Shown here piece by piece: positions 13,499 to 24,717 of a stretch of 34,990 nucleotides of DNA (the stretch's first letter is position 1; every line of letters starts with the position of its first letter). Source of the stretch: Alphaproteobacteria bacterium (GTDB lineage Bacteria; Pseudomonadota; Alphaproteobacteria; Rhizobiales; Aestuariivirgaceae); assembly GCA_024279095.1 (NCBI GenBank), contig JAJRRY010000034.1:1-34990 (forward strand), read 5' to 3'. The notes under the pieces were generated by a model, which made no database searches, had not been told where the DNA came from, and saw only the letters and a program-made list of their open reading frames with translations. The translations under genes were made by a program, and so were the position numbers.

Positions 13499-15184
13499 AT
13501 GCTGACGGCTGTTTCCATACGCGACATCGTGCTCATCGAGCGGCTCGATCTGGAGCTTGCGCCGGGGCTTTCCGTGTTCACCGGCGAGACGGGAGCGGGA
13601 AAGTCCATCCTGCTGGATGCGCTGGGATTGGCGCTGGGGGCGCGCGGGGATGCGGCGCTGGTGCGCGCCGGGGCCGACCGGGGGCAGGTGACGGCGGTGT
13701 TCGAGCTGCCGGCGGATCATCCCGTCTTCGCCCTGCTGGAGGAGGAGGGCGTGGAGGTGGACGAGCCCGGGGAGCTGATCCTGCAGCGGGTGCAGCGCCG
13801 GGAAGGGGCCGCCAAGGCCCGCATCAACGGCCAGCCCGTGCCCGTCTCCCTGCTGCGCACCGTGGGGGCGCGGCTGGTGGAGATCCACGGCCAGCACGAT
13901 GCGCGGGCGCTGATCGATCCGGAACGGCATGGCGAGCTTCTGGACGCCTTCGGCGGGCTGGAGGCGCAGCGCGAGGCGGTGCGGGGGCTATGGGAGGCAT
14001 GGCGGACGGCGGCCCGAGCCCATGCCAGGGCGCAGGCCGAACTGGAAGAGGCCGAGCGGGAACGCGACTGGCTGGAGCATGTCTGCGCCGAACTGGAGGA
14101 GCTGGCGCCGGAGCCAGGAGAGGAGGAGCGGCTGGCCGAGCGCCGCGCCGTGATGATGCATGCGGAGCGCTTCGCCGAGGCGCTGGCGGAGATGCGCAAG
14201 GCGCTCTCCGCAGACGGTTCCGTGGCCGGACGGATCAACGGCGCCCTGCGCCGGCTGGAGCGCCAGCGGGAGGATGCCGGCGGCCTGCTGGACGACGTCT
14301 GCGAGGCCTTCGACCGGGTGCTCGTGGAGCTGGCGGAGGCAGAATCCCTGCTGGACGAGGCGGAAGGGCGCTTCGATTTCGATCCGCGTGAGCTGGAGGA
14401 GGTGGAAAGCCGCCTCTTCGCCCTCAGGGCAGCGGCGCGCAAGCACAAGGTGCAGGTGGACGAGCTGCCGGCGCTGGCCGCATCCCTGCGGGAGCGGCTG
14501 GATGCCATCGAGGGCGGCGGACTGCATCTGAAGAAACTGGCCGAGGAGGAGGCTGCGGCAAGGGTCACCTGGCTGGAGGCGGCGGAAGCGCTCTCGCAGG
14601 CCCGACGGGCGGCTGCTGCGGAGCTGGACCGGCGCGTGGCGGCGGAGCTGGCGCCGCTGAAGCTGGAGAAGGCCCGTTTCGTCACCCGGATCGAGACGGA
14701 CGAAAGCTTCGCCGGGCCTTCCGGAATGGACCGGGTGGAATTCATGGTCTCCACCAATCCCGGCAGTCCGGAGGGGCCACTGGGGAAGATCGCCTCCGGC
14801 GGCGAGCTGTCGCGCTTCATGCTGGCGCTGAAGGTGGCGCTGGCGGAGCGCGGCTCGGCGCCGGTGCTGATCTTCGACGAGATCGATACCGGCGTCGGCG
14901 GCGCGGTGGCCGCGGCCATGGGCGAGCGGCTGGCGCGGCTGGCGGCGGACGGGCTGCAGGTGCTGGCCGTGACCCATTCGCCGCAGGTTGCGGCGCGGGC
15001 GGCGCATCACAATGTCATATCCAAGAGCACGGACGTTTCCGGCGGTATGGAGGTCACGCGCACGCGGGTGCGAACTCTCGCGGCGGAGGAACGGCGTGAG
15101 GAGATTGCCCGCATGCTCTCCGCCCACGAGGTGACGGACGAGGCACGGGCACAGGCCGACAGGCTGTTGCAGCGAGAGGGATGA
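13499..15184 (+). CDS. recN: DNA repair ATPase RecN
   Basis: This 561-aa protein is RecN, an SMC-like ATPase that acts early in double-strand break repair. The N-terminal head has the Walker A GETGAGKSILLDAL (about residue 26), followed by RINGQPVPVSLLRTVG and the Q-loop-like EIHGQHDARAL. A long Ala/Glu/Arg-rich coiled coil fills about residues 155-380. The C-terminal head carries the ABC signature GKIASGGELSRFMLALK, Walker B VLIFDEIDTGVGG and the H-loop VTHSPQVAARA. Length is normal. It lies upstream of ligA with a repeat-bearing spacer, an arrangement common in Alphaproteobacteria, where bamD usually precedes recN; here a repeat island and the 568-aa protein take that position. Confidence 0.97.
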   Translation: MLTAVSIRDIVLIERLDLELAPGLSVFTGETGAGKSILLDALGLALGARGDAALVRAGADRGQVTAVFELPADHPVFALLEEEGVEVDEPGELILQRVQRREGAAKARINGQPVPVSLLRTVGARLVEIHGQHDARALIDPERHGELLDAFGGLEAQREAVRGLWEAWRTAARAHARAQAELEEAERERDWLEHVCAELEELAPEPGEEERLAERRAVMMHAERFAEALAEMRKALSADGSVAGRINGALRRLERQREDAGGLLDDVCEAFDRVLVELAEAESLLDEAEGRFDFDPRELEEVESRLFALRAAARKHKVQVDELPALAASLRERLDAIEGGGLHLKKLAEEEAAARVTWLEAAEALSQARRAAAAELDRRVAAELAPLKLEKARFVTRIETDESFAGPSGMDRVEFMVSTNPGSPEGPLGKIASGGELSRFMLALKVALAERGSAPVLIFDEIDTGVGGAVAAAMGERLARLAADGLQVLAVTHSPQVAARAAHHNVISKSTDVSGGMEVTRTRVRTLAAEERREEIARMLSAHEVTDEARAQADRLLQREG

Positions 15185-15223
15185 GGTATGGCTTTTCCGA
15201 TTTCTCCGCCTCGTCGCACGTTT

Positions 15224-15299
15224 CCTTCCCCCCTTGTGGGGAGGGGTACAGGGAGGGGGCAGGCAAAAGGGAATGCGCGGTGAGGGCGCATGCATCTGG
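15224..15299. repeat. Intergenic repeat, copy 2 (recN-ligA spacer)
   Basis: The spacer between recN and ligA contains CCTTCCCCCCTTGTGGGGAG, then GGGTACA and GGGAATGCGCGG..GGGCGCATGCATC, related to the element at 11263-11330 in the same order and orientation. The shared blocks are GGGTACA and GGGCGCATGCATC. Confidence 0.6.
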
Positions 15300-15313
15300 C
15301 GAAGGCGGCGTGA

Positions 15314-17534
<2,221 letters not shown>

Positions 17535-17539
17535 ATGCG

Positions 17540-17558
17540 ACCTATCATGATGATAGGT
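17540..17558. promoter_or_regulatory. Perfect 9-bp inverted repeat, likely operator
   Basis: ACCTATCAT-G-ATGATAGGT is a perfect dyad with a one-base centre. It lies at the predicted transcription start and 5 bases before the toxin-like gene, overlapping its ribosome-binding site (AGGTGAG). This is where an autorepressing HTH antitoxin would bind. Confidence 0.7.
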
Positions 17559-17563
17559 GAGAA

Positions 17564-17899
17564 ATGAAGCAGCCTTGGCCACCTGCGGTGGCTACCAGAC
17601 AGATCAATGCTCTGGCAAACCGTGATGAATGCCACATGGCATGGACAGGGCATGCAAGGGAGCGTCTGGCAGAAAGAAACCTTCTTTCTGGAGATATTTT
17701 TTATGTCCTCAGGTGGGGGACTGTTTACGTGCAGCCTGAAAAGAGCACGCGGGATGATCTGTTCAAGTATGCTATCGAAGCTACCTCGCCGAACTCTGAA
17801 GGACGGGCGATCAGGGTGGTGGTGATCCCTGACCCTGATGCTTACCACGGAGCGGGATGTCTAAAGATTATCACCGTCATGTGGCTGGATGAAACGTGA
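17564..17899 (+). CDS. DUF4258 family protein, toxin-like
   Basis: This 111-aa protein contains the DUF4258 pattern: WTGHARERLAERNLLSGDIF near residue 27, VLRWGTVY in the middle, and the C-terminal strand pair RVVVIPDPDA .. KIITVMWLDE. DUF4258 proteins are small, mixed alpha/beta folds often found next to HTH regulators and considered relatives of RelE/BrnT-like toxins; their targets are mostly untested. The His-Ala-x-x-Arg (HARERL) element near the N-terminus is conserved in the family. The gene is followed at once by the HTH gene, with the next start 8 bases after its stop (or overlapping it if the ATG at 17889 is used), so the pair is translationally linked. Composition is less GC-rich than ligA. 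Confidence 0.8.
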   Translation: MKQPWPPAVATRQINALANRDECHMAWTGHARERLAERNLLSGDIFYVLRWGTVYVQPEKSTRDDLFKYAIEATSPNSEGRAIRVVVIPDPDAYHGAGCLKIITVMWLDET

Positions 17900-17906
17900 G
17901 GAATCC

Positions 17907-18359
17907 ATGATGCAGCACTATCATTACACGGAATGTGGGCTGGACAATGTGGTTATTGTCGGTGCTGATTTTCTCTCTGCCGATGATGGGGAAGAAGTGA
18001 TCGTCATTCCGGCGGCAGGCAGGCTGCACAAGGCCATTGCCGAGGGCATTCTGAAGCGCGATTCATCCATGTCGGGCAGGGAACTGCGTTTCCTGCGCAC
18101 GGAGATGGGGATGACCCAGGCGGAGCTTGCAAGACTGCTGCACAGGGATGCCCAGACCATTGCCCGCTGGGAAAAGGAGGAAATCGAGATGGACGGCAAT
18201 GCCGAGACGGTCGTGCGTCTGCTGGCTGCCGAGAAACTGGGCATAGATCTCGGTTCTGACATCGAGACTATTGCCACATGGAGCACGCCTTCGGCGGGTT
18301 CGCGCGAAATCATGATCAAAGGTTCGCCGGATGGAGAATATCGCCCGGTTGCAGCGTGA
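17907..18359 (+). CDS. HTH antitoxin-like regulator of the MqsA/YgiT type without zinc-finger cysteines
   Basis: About 150 residues. The start at 17907 follows TGAGG by five bases (17910 also possible; the track uses 17889). Residues 1-15 include HYTECGLDNVVIVG, which resembles the CGLDNV element of MqsA/YgiT antitoxins, but only one Cys is present, so no zinc finger can form. The Xre-type HTH covers about residues 50-90: RELRFLRTEMGMTQAELARL, LHRDAQTIARWEKEE. The C-terminal tail (IMIKGSPDGEYRPVAA) may contact the toxin. Because the toxin-like gene comes first and the HTH gene second, this is the reversed order seen in many HigBA/MqsRA-like systems. The likely DNA target is the dyad upstream of the operon. 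Confidence 0.85.
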   Translation: MMQHYHYTECGLDNVVIVGADFLSADDGEEVIVIPAAGRLHKAIAEGILKRDSSMSGRELRFLRTEMGMTQAELARLLHRDAQTIARWEKEEIEMDGNAETVVRLLAAEKLGIDLGSDIETIATWSTPSAGSREIMIKGSPDGEYRPVAA

Positions 18360-18400
18360 TGTTGCGGCAATCAATCCACGGATAATGGAAACCTTTGGAG

Positions 18401-21400
18401 CTATCTGCTGCTCGTGAAGTTCGTTTTTACGCGGGGGCGGGGAGCGTTTTGTGGTGGGGTTGGGACAATGCGCACCGGTTTGCCGGTGCTGGCGGTGTTG
18501 CCGTTTCCGTTGTGGAGCCGGGGGGCCGGACGGGGCAGGGGCGGGGGATTGTCCGTATCGGCGGCCGACGGTGTTCCGGCCGTGGCGGCATCCCCCGAGA
18601 GTGTGGCGAGGAGCCGATCCAGTTCATCCATCGTGACGGCCCGTTTCTTCCCGGAAGGGGTGGATGGCTCCTGCTTGCTCGTGCTTCCGGCCAATTCCCG
18701 CATGCGGCGCAAGCGTTCGTTCCTGCGGCGCTGTTCCGCCTCGGCCCTGAGGCGGGCGGCCTCACGCCGCCGGGCTTCGGCCGCAGCACGGCGGCGTTCC
18801 AGTTCCTGCCTGCGGCGGGCTTCTTCGGCGCGACGGCGCGCCTCCTCGGCCTTGCGTTTGGCTTCTTCTGCCCGGCGTCTGGCTTCTTCACGCCGTTTGC
18901 GCAATTCTTCGCGGCGGCGCATTTCCGCTTGCTGACGGGCCCAAGTGCGCATCATCCGCTCGCGTTTCAGCAGGAGCCGGTCGAGCTCGCGGCGGCGGGC
19001 AGCTTCCTCCTCGGCTTTCTTCCGCGCCCAATCCCGCCATTTGTCATACATCACCTGCCAGCGTTCAAAGGCCGATTCCTCTTCCAGAACACGACGGCGC
19101 TCCCGTTCGATGCGTTCCAGATTCTCCATGGAGCGACGCAGAGAGGTGACAGTCACCCAGTTCTTCAGCTCGGCCAGGTCATGGATGAACCCCAGTCGTG
19201 CCGGGTGTCCAACCACGGCGACGCCGAAAGACGGGATCTGCGCATTCTTGCGATCACGAAAACGCAGGGAGATGTCCAGCCTTGCGGTCGCCGGCTCGGC
19301 AAGCGGCGCGATCCTGATCCGGAAATCCTCGGCTTCATATTCCAGCGGGTCCAGAGACAGGACGCCAGCCTTCACGGACAAGGATCCCGCGCCACCCGGG
19401 AAGGGCAGCCTGCCTTCATGCAGCAGGGTTCCGGCCAGCTTCTCCACCTGTGCGGCACTTTCCGCCTTCAGGACAGCCGTCACGAAGGCCCTGGGCGAAA
19501 GGGCATTGAGGTATCCGGTGGAGAGACGGTATTTGCCAGTCCCTTGCAAGGCGGTCGCCACACCGGAAAGCGAACGGGAGAGGGCCCGCCATTCTCCTTG
19601 CGCTTCCAGAACCGTTTTCACGAACGGAGTTCCGTCTTCCATGCGCAGGTGACGGGCGAGATCCAGCTTCGTTTCCACCTTGCCGGAAAACTTCAGGCCG
19701 GCGCGAGCGGGCGTGACGGTTGCTTTCAGCGTGGCATGTTCCTCGCCATTGTTTCTTGCACCGGCGGAAACGGTAAGCCGCAATCCCTTGTCATCCTGGT
19801 TCCAGAGGAGCCGGGCATCGGGCAGGACAAGACCGGGAAGCAGGGCGATCCGATCGCCACGCAGTTCGATGTCGATGCGGGGGTCTCGCGAAAACAGCGT
19901 ATGGCGGAAGCGGTCCGCAGAGCCGTCACTCCCCGGGGTGGTGAGCCAGGATCGGGCCATGTCCGGCAGCGAGAGCCTTTGAAAGAGCAGGCGTCCGGTG
20001 GCCGCAATCGGCGTGTCTTGCCAGGTGAAGGCCAGTTCACCACTGAAGGTGTTGCTGCCGTGGACGCCCTTGATGTTGCGATAGCGGGCATGCCCTCGTG
20101 ACAGGGCAATCTTCCCCTCGACATGGGCGGAGGCGTCCGGCCCGGAGGGTGGGGAAAAACCGGCCAGGCGGAGCAGACGGCCCGTTCTTGCCGTGCGGAA
20201 AGCGAGCTGTCCCTGTACGGCAAGCCCGGTGTCGGGCGAAACATTCCGGGCCCAGCCCATGAAACGGCCTTGCAGCCCGAGAAGGGAAAGGGCCGCCGTG
20301 ACGTCCATGTCCTGCTCAAAACGGCCGGCAGCCTGCATCCTGATATTGGCGGGGACATCCTCACGATCTGCCGGGTTCAGGCCGAAGAGCGCCAGGAGAG
20401 CCCGCGAACTGCGGCTTTCCATTTCGAGGGAGGCCTCGATGGTCGCCTTGCGCCATTCCTTCGGCAGGCCGGTGAAGGCAATGCGGCCATCCACCTGCGC
20501 CGGGCCGGCCGTTCCTTTCGCGGTGGTGGTGATGTGCGCACCTTCTTCCACGGTTTTGGCTCGGGCGCGGATATCCAAATCCATGCGTCCGACATCCTCC
20601 AGCCATGCCGGATCGCTTCCCTTGCGGCCGTCGATGTCGGTCAGCAGACGCCAGAGGGGGCGGGCGTCGGGACTGACGATGCGCATGCGGGCATTGCCCT
20701 TGAGCCCCTTTTCGGGGAAGCTCAGCTGTGCCGAGGCTCCGATTCTCGCACCCTTTAGGGAGCCGATGTCGAATTTCCGGACCTCCAGCAGGTCGGGCGT
20801 GGCCACGGCGCGGAAAGTGGCCTCCTTCATGGGCAGCCCCAGCACGTGCAGCCGTCTTGCCGATACCGAGAGGGAGGTCTCGCCAAGACTCATGATCGTG
20901 GTCAGAAGATCGGTGAGCGCCTCCGTGGCCGTCTCGTTCGCACCGGCAGCAAGCCCGGCAGGAGCATAACGGTCGATGTTCAGGTTTTCGGTATCAAGAG
21001 ACAGATCCAGGCGGATCAGCCCCTTTCCGCCCTCATCACGGGTCAGGAAGGTTTCAAGCTTGCCATCGTCATTGTCGAGGACGAATCGCCCGTTCGTGAT
21101 GCGGAGACTGGAAGGTGTCAGATCCAGGTCGGCATCCAGTTTCAGGTTGCCGCGCGCTCCCGTCCAGATGCGGGAGATGGAGGGTGCCTGTTCGGGCAGG
21201 GCCCAGAGGAGGAACTCGCGCAGCGACCGCGAGGCGAATTCTATGGAGCCGGAAATCTGCGGCAGGTCGCGCGCCGGCAGCATCTGCCCCCGGAAAGCTA
21301 GGGTGGCGCTGCCCGGCAGGCTGACGCGCAGGGTGTTGAGGGCCAGCTGCTCTGCGGAGACGTCGGCCAGCAGGTGCAAGCTTTCCAGTGTCTGCTTCCC

Positions 21401-22510
21401 GGCTACAAGATTGGTGGCCGTCAGGTCGAGACGCAGCAGCATGTCGCGTGGAAGGCCGGACACGAGATCGGCGATCTGCGTCAGCCCGGAAGTTCCGAAA
21501 AGGCGGGAACGGACGTCTGTCCCGAAGGCATAATCGAGGTCGAAGCGGGAGGTCTTCAGAGCCGCTTCCGCTTCCAGCACGGAGCCGAGAACGATATGGG
21601 CGTTGCCGGTGATCGTGTTGGCGGTATGGGCGGCGGACAATGGTGTGGCTTCGATTTTCTTCAGCCAGATCTCGTTGAAATCGGCCAGGACCTCGGCGGA
21701 ATAGGAAAAGAGATATGGACCGGAGGGCGTGTCCTGCTTGCCCTTGGCCGGAACGGGACGGATGCGCAGGCGGCCGGAGATTTTGCCCGGTTCGGGGGCG
21801 TTCACCTTGCCATCGAAGGCATAGAGGAAACCGGCAGCGTCCACCGGAGCGAGCCGTGCGGAGAAGCTGACGGGCTCACCCCTGCGGATGCGGCCCGTGC
21901 TGATGTTCAGGGAAACGCGCGCGCCTTCCAGAGTGCCGGTGGCGGCGAGACGCCAGGGGCCGGACAGGCGGGGGGCGGAGATGCGGGCATCCATGGCCTC
22001 CATGCGTGCCGCCCCACCTCGCCGCGCATCGGCCAGCAACAGTGTCCCGTCCTCCATTGTCACGCCGGCAATGGCGATCCGGTCCGGAGAGAAGGGCAGA
22101 TGTACCCGGGCCTGCGGGTGCAGCGTCCACGTTCCCATGCCGTCCTTCAACCGTTCCAGGGCGATGACGGGGCGCAGGAAATGTACCTGTTCGATCTCCA
22201 GCCGGCCCGACAGCAGGGCGGCCAGGGAAAGGCGGGTGCGCAGTTCGTCGGCCTCCAGCAGCCAGGGTTGCCGGGCCCCCGGCGGGTTGGCCACGGCGAT
22301 GTCATGCAGGCTCAGGGTCGGCCAGGGAAACAGGGATACGCGGATGTCGCCATGGATGCGCACTTCGCGCCCGGTCAGGCGCGTGCCCCAGGCTTCCACC
22401 TGCGGACGGAAGCGGTTGAAATCCACGACGAAGGGTGCGGCCAGCGCCGCAGCCACCACCAGGATGATGGCGAAACCGAGATAGAGAAGTGGTGAGCGCC
22501 AGATGGCCAT
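18401..22510 (-). CDS. Giant AsmA-family protein with C-terminal Arg/Glu-rich helix
   Basis: This 1369-aa protein starts with one membrane anchor (about residues 6-29, LLYLGFAIILVVAAALAAPF), then the AsmA N-terminal signature: VDFNRFRPQVEAWGTRLTGR, VRIHGDIRVSLFPWPTLSLH, IAVANPP. The long beta-rich middle fits the large AsmA-like/bridge-like group, which spans the periplasm and is linked to phospholipid transport and outer membrane integrity. A second AsmA-like block near residues 950-1130 (RMRIVSPDARPL.. GTGKYRLSTGYLNALSPRAF) fits AsmA_2-type domains. The last 250 residues are different: about 120 residues are a charged Arg/Glu/Ala helix (RRRAEEAKRKAEEARRRAEE) followed by a Pro-rich low-complexity tail. 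Its substrate is unknown. Confidence 0.9.
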   Translation of the reverse strand: MAIWRSPLLYLGFAIILVVAAALAAPFVVDFNRFRPQVEAWGTRLTGREVRIHGDIRVSLFPWPTLSLHDIAVANPPGARQPWLLEADELRTRLSLAALLSGRLEIEQVHFLRPVIALERLKDGMGTWTLHPQARVHLPFSPDRIAIAGVTMEDGTLLLADARRGGAARMEAMDARISAPRLSGPWRLAATGTLEGARVSLNISTGRIRRGEPVSFSARLAPVDAAGFLYAFDGKVNAPEPGKISGRLRIRPVPAKGKQDTPSGPYLFSYSAEVLADFNEIWLKKIEATPLSAAHTANTITGNAHIVLGSVLEAEAALKTSRFDLDYAFGTDVRSRLFGTSGLTQIADLVSGLPRDMLLRLDLTATNLVAGKQTLESLHLLADVSAEQLALNTLRVSLPGSATLAFRGQMLPARDLPQISGSIEFASRSLREFLLWALPEQAPSISRIWTGARGNLKLDADLDLTPSSLRITNGRFVLDNDDGKLETFLTRDEGGKGLIRLDLSLDTENLNIDRYAPAGLAAGANETATEALTDLLTTIMSLGETSLSVSARRLHVLGLPMKEATFRAVATPDLLEVRKFDIGSLKGARIGASAQLSFPEKGLKGNARMRIVSPDARPLWRLLTDIDGRKGSDPAWLEDVGRMDLDIRARAKTVEEGAHITTTAKGTAGPAQVDGRIAFTGLPKEWRKATIEASLEMESRSSRALLALFGLNPADREDVPANIRMQAAGRFEQDMDVTAALSLLGLQGRFMGWARNVSPDTGLAVQGQLAFRTARTGRLLRLAGFSPPSGPDASAHVEGKIALSRGHARYRNIKGVHGSNTFSGELAFTWQDTPIAATGRLLFQRLSLPDMARSWLTTPGSDGSADRFRHTLFSRDPRIDIELRGDRIALLPGLVLPDARLLWNQDDKGLRLTVSAGARNNGEEHATLKATVTPARAGLKFSGKVETKLDLARHLRMEDGTPFVKTVLEAQGEWRALSRSLSGVATALQGTGKYRLSTGYLNALSPRAFVTAVLKAESAAQVEKLAGTLLHEGRLPFPGGAGSLSVKAGVLSLDPLEYEAEDFRIRIAPLAEPATARLDISLRFRDRKNAQIPSFGVAVVGHPARLGFIHDLAELKNWVTVTSLRRSMENLERIERERRRVLEEESAFERWQVMYDKWRDWARKKAEEEAARRRELDRLLLKRERMMRTWARQQAEMRRREELRKRREEARRRAEEAKRKAEEARRRAEEARRRQELERRRAAAEARRREAARLRAEAEQRRRNERLRRMRELAGSTSKQEPSTPSGKKRAVTMDELDRLLATLSGDAATAGTPSAADTDNPPPLPRPAPRLHNGNGNTASTGKPVRIVPTPPQNAPRPRVKTNFTSSR

Positions 22511-22634
22511 GTTTCCCGCGGCCTCGTTCGTCTGCCGTGATCTTATAGCAGACTTCCCGGGGCCTTGGTATGTCCGGAACGGGGCAGGACGTGCATCTTT
22601 GGTCGCGAGGTCGCGGTATCTCTGGGCGAAAATG

Positions 22635-24032
22635 TCATTCCGCAGGCGGAATCAACTTGCCGGGATTCATGATGCCGAGAGGGTCGATGGCCTGCTTGAT
22701 GGCCCGCATGACATCCAGTGCCGGACCATGCTGCATGGGCATGTACTTCAGCTTGCCCATGCCGATGCCATGCTCGCCGGTACACGTGCCGTCCATGGTG
22801 ATGGCACGCTCCGCGAGCCGTTTCGCAAAGGCCATGATGGCTTGCTTGCGTTCCTCGTCGTCCGGGGCGGCGAACAGGATCACGTGGAAATTGCCATCTC
22901 CGACATGACCGACTATAGGGCCTTCCAGCCCGTTGTGGCGCATGTCCTCCTGTGTCTCGGTCACGCATTCGGCGAGGCGCGAGATGGGCACGCAGACATC
23001 CGTCGTCATGGCAAGCATGCCGGGAAAGGCGGCCTTGGCGGCCCAGAAGGCGTCGTGTCGGGCTCGCCAGAGGTGCTGCCTGTCCTCTTCCTTCTCCGCC
23101 CACTCCTTCACTCTGCCGCCATGTCCGCCGGCAATTTCCGCGAAGGCATCGGCCTGCTCGCGGACATGAGACGGCGAGCCGTGGAATTCGATGAAGAGGG
23201 TTGGCAGTTCCTCCATGCCCAGATGGGAATATTCGTTGATGGTGGCCATGGTGAAGGCGTCGAGAAGTTCGATGCGGGCCACCGGAAGGGCGCACTGGAT
23301 GGTCTCGATGACCGCGTTGCAGGCGGCTTCCACATCTGGGAAAGTGCAGATGCCAGTCTTGATCGCCTCGGGAATGCCGGAAAGTTTCAGGACGAGTTCG
23401 GTCGTCACGCCGAGCGTGCCCTCCGAACCCACGAACAGCCGCGTCAGATCGTATCCGGCTGCCGACTTGCGGGCCCGTGTGCCGGTACGGATCACCTTGC
23501 CGCCGGGCAGGACGACGCGCATGCTCTTCACGTTGTCCGCCATGGTACCATAACGAACGGCATTGGTGCCCGAGGCCCGGGTCGCCGCCATGCCGCCGAG
23601 CGAGGCGTCAGCGCCCGGGTCTATGGGAAAGAAGAGGCCGGTATCACGCAGGTAGGAATTGAGCTGCCGGCGCGTTACGCCGGGCTGCACACGGCAGTCG
23701 AGATCCTCCGCATTGACCTCCAGTATCTCGTTCATGCGGGAAGTGTCGATGCAGATCCCGCCTTCCGGCGCGGAGATGTGTCCTTCCAGCGATGTTCCGG
23801 AACCGTAGGGGATCACCGGGATCCGGTGCCGTGTACAGATCTTCATGATCTCCACGACCTCTTCCTCGGTTTCCGGGAAGGTTACCGCATCGGCGGGCAG
23901 GACAGGGTTCCAGGTAGGATCGTCAGCATGCAGCGTGCGTGACGCTAGGGAAGTATCCAGACGCTTTCTTCCCAGAAGTTCACGAAGTTCCTCCAGAGCC
24001 TTGTCCAGGCTTTCCGCGTGCGCTTTTGCCAT
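22635..24032 (-). CDS. FAD-linked D-lactate/glycolate-type dehydrogenase
   Basis: This 465-aa protein belongs to the FAD-binding PCMH/GlcD family, close to cytochrome-linked D-lactate dehydrogenases, which oxidise D-2-hydroxyacids and pass electrons to the respiratory chain. The FAD-binding domain shows IPVIPYGSGTSLEGH (about residue 75), then PGADASLGGMAATRASGTNAV, and YDLTRLFVGSEGTLGV. The C-terminal cap has VGHVGDGNFHVILFA and CTGEHGIGMGKLKYM, the family's His and Glu elements. No signal peptide is seen. GlcE/GlcF partners are absent, which favours a single-subunit D-lactate-type enzyme over glycolate oxidase. AGGA precedes the ATG. The gene is on the same strand as, and 124 bases ahead of, the AsmA gene. 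Confidence 0.92.
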   Translation of the reverse strand: MAKAHAESLDKALEELRELLGRKRLDTSLASRTLHADDPTWNPVLPADAVTFPETEEEVVEIMKICTRHRIPVIPYGSGTSLEGHISAPEGGICIDTSRMNEILEVNAEDLDCRVQPGVTRRQLNSYLRDTGLFFPIDPGADASLGGMAATRASGTNAVRYGTMADNVKSMRVVLPGGKVIRTGTRARKSAAGYDLTRLFVGSEGTLGVTTELVLKLSGIPEAIKTGICTFPDVEAACNAVIETIQCALPVARIELLDAFTMATINEYSHLGMEELPTLFIEFHGSPSHVREQADAFAEIAGGHGGRVKEWAEKEEDRQHLWRARHDAFWAAKAAFPGMLAMTTDVCVPISRLAECVTETQEDMRHNGLEGPIVGHVGDGNFHVILFAAPDDEERKQAIMAFAKRLAERAITMDGTCTGEHGIGMGKLKYMPMQHGPALDVMRAIKQAIDPLGIMNPGKLIPPAE

Positions 24033-24174
24033 GATCCTGTCCAGCTGATACTCGTGAGGAATACAGGACGTAAAAAAGAATGTCCATCAAGGTCAAAAAA
24101 ACTAACCTGTGCCTGACGGGTTGGCAATGCCGAAAAGCTCATGACTTTGGCGGAGACACTCTGGAGAAATGACC

Positions 24175-24693
24175 ATGAACACGCACGCTCCCCGTTTCAT
24201 GGGTACCCTGAAGCGGGTGGAGAAAGGATGGATAGATTACAACGGGCACTTCAACATGGCCTATTATGCGGTACCGTTCGACAGGACCGTGGCGGAGATT
24301 TTCGACGAAATCGGGGTCGGCGAAACCTACAGAAAACGGACGAATCATTCGTTTTTCACGCTTGCGGCGCAGCTCAACTATCTGCAGGAGCTGCACCAGG
24401 GGGATCCGCTGGGCATGACTTTCCGCATGATCGACATGGATGAAAAACGGGTACATTTCATCATGGAGATGTATCATGCGGAGAAGATGTTCCGTGCCGC
24501 CACGATGGAATCGCTGGTCATTCATATCGACATGCGGATCCGGAAGTCCGCGCCGATGTTACCGGAGGCGTACGAAGCCTTCAGAGTCCTGATGGAGCAG
24601 CAGAAGGGGTTGCCCGTACCGCCGGAAGCGGGAGGATGCATCGGCATCCGGCGGAAGGGGAGGGAGAGCACAACCGGCCATTCGCCATCGTGA
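24175..24693 (+). CDS. Hotdog-fold thioesterase (4HBT type)
   Basis: This protein has a single hotdog domain. The signature is WIDYNGHFNMAYYAV at about residue 20, with the Asp and the NGHFN element typical of acyl-CoA thioesterases of the 4HBT group, followed by the long helix (DRTVAEIFDEIGV) and beta strands (AAQLNYLQELHQGDPLGMTF, VHFIMEMYHAE). It resembles the thioesterase-like proteins found in carnitine and betaine breakdown loci, but no such genes lie here, so the substrate is open. I take the ATG at 24175 rather than 24169 because GGAG at 24163 then has the better spacing. It is followed closely by the ClC gene (24 bases) and probably shares its transcript. The divergent gene is the D-lactate dehydrogenase. 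Confidence 0.88.
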   Translation: MNTHAPRFMGTLKRVEKGWIDYNGHFNMAYYAVPFDRTVAEIFDEIGVGETYRKRTNHSFFTLAAQLNYLQELHQGDPLGMTFRMIDMDEKRVHFIMEMYHAEKMFRAATMESLVIHIDMRIRKSAPMLPEAYEAFRVLMEQQKGLPVPPEAGGCIGIRRKGRESTTGHSPS

Positions 24694-24717
24694 CGGCGGC
24701 AGGGGGAGGTGAGGGGG

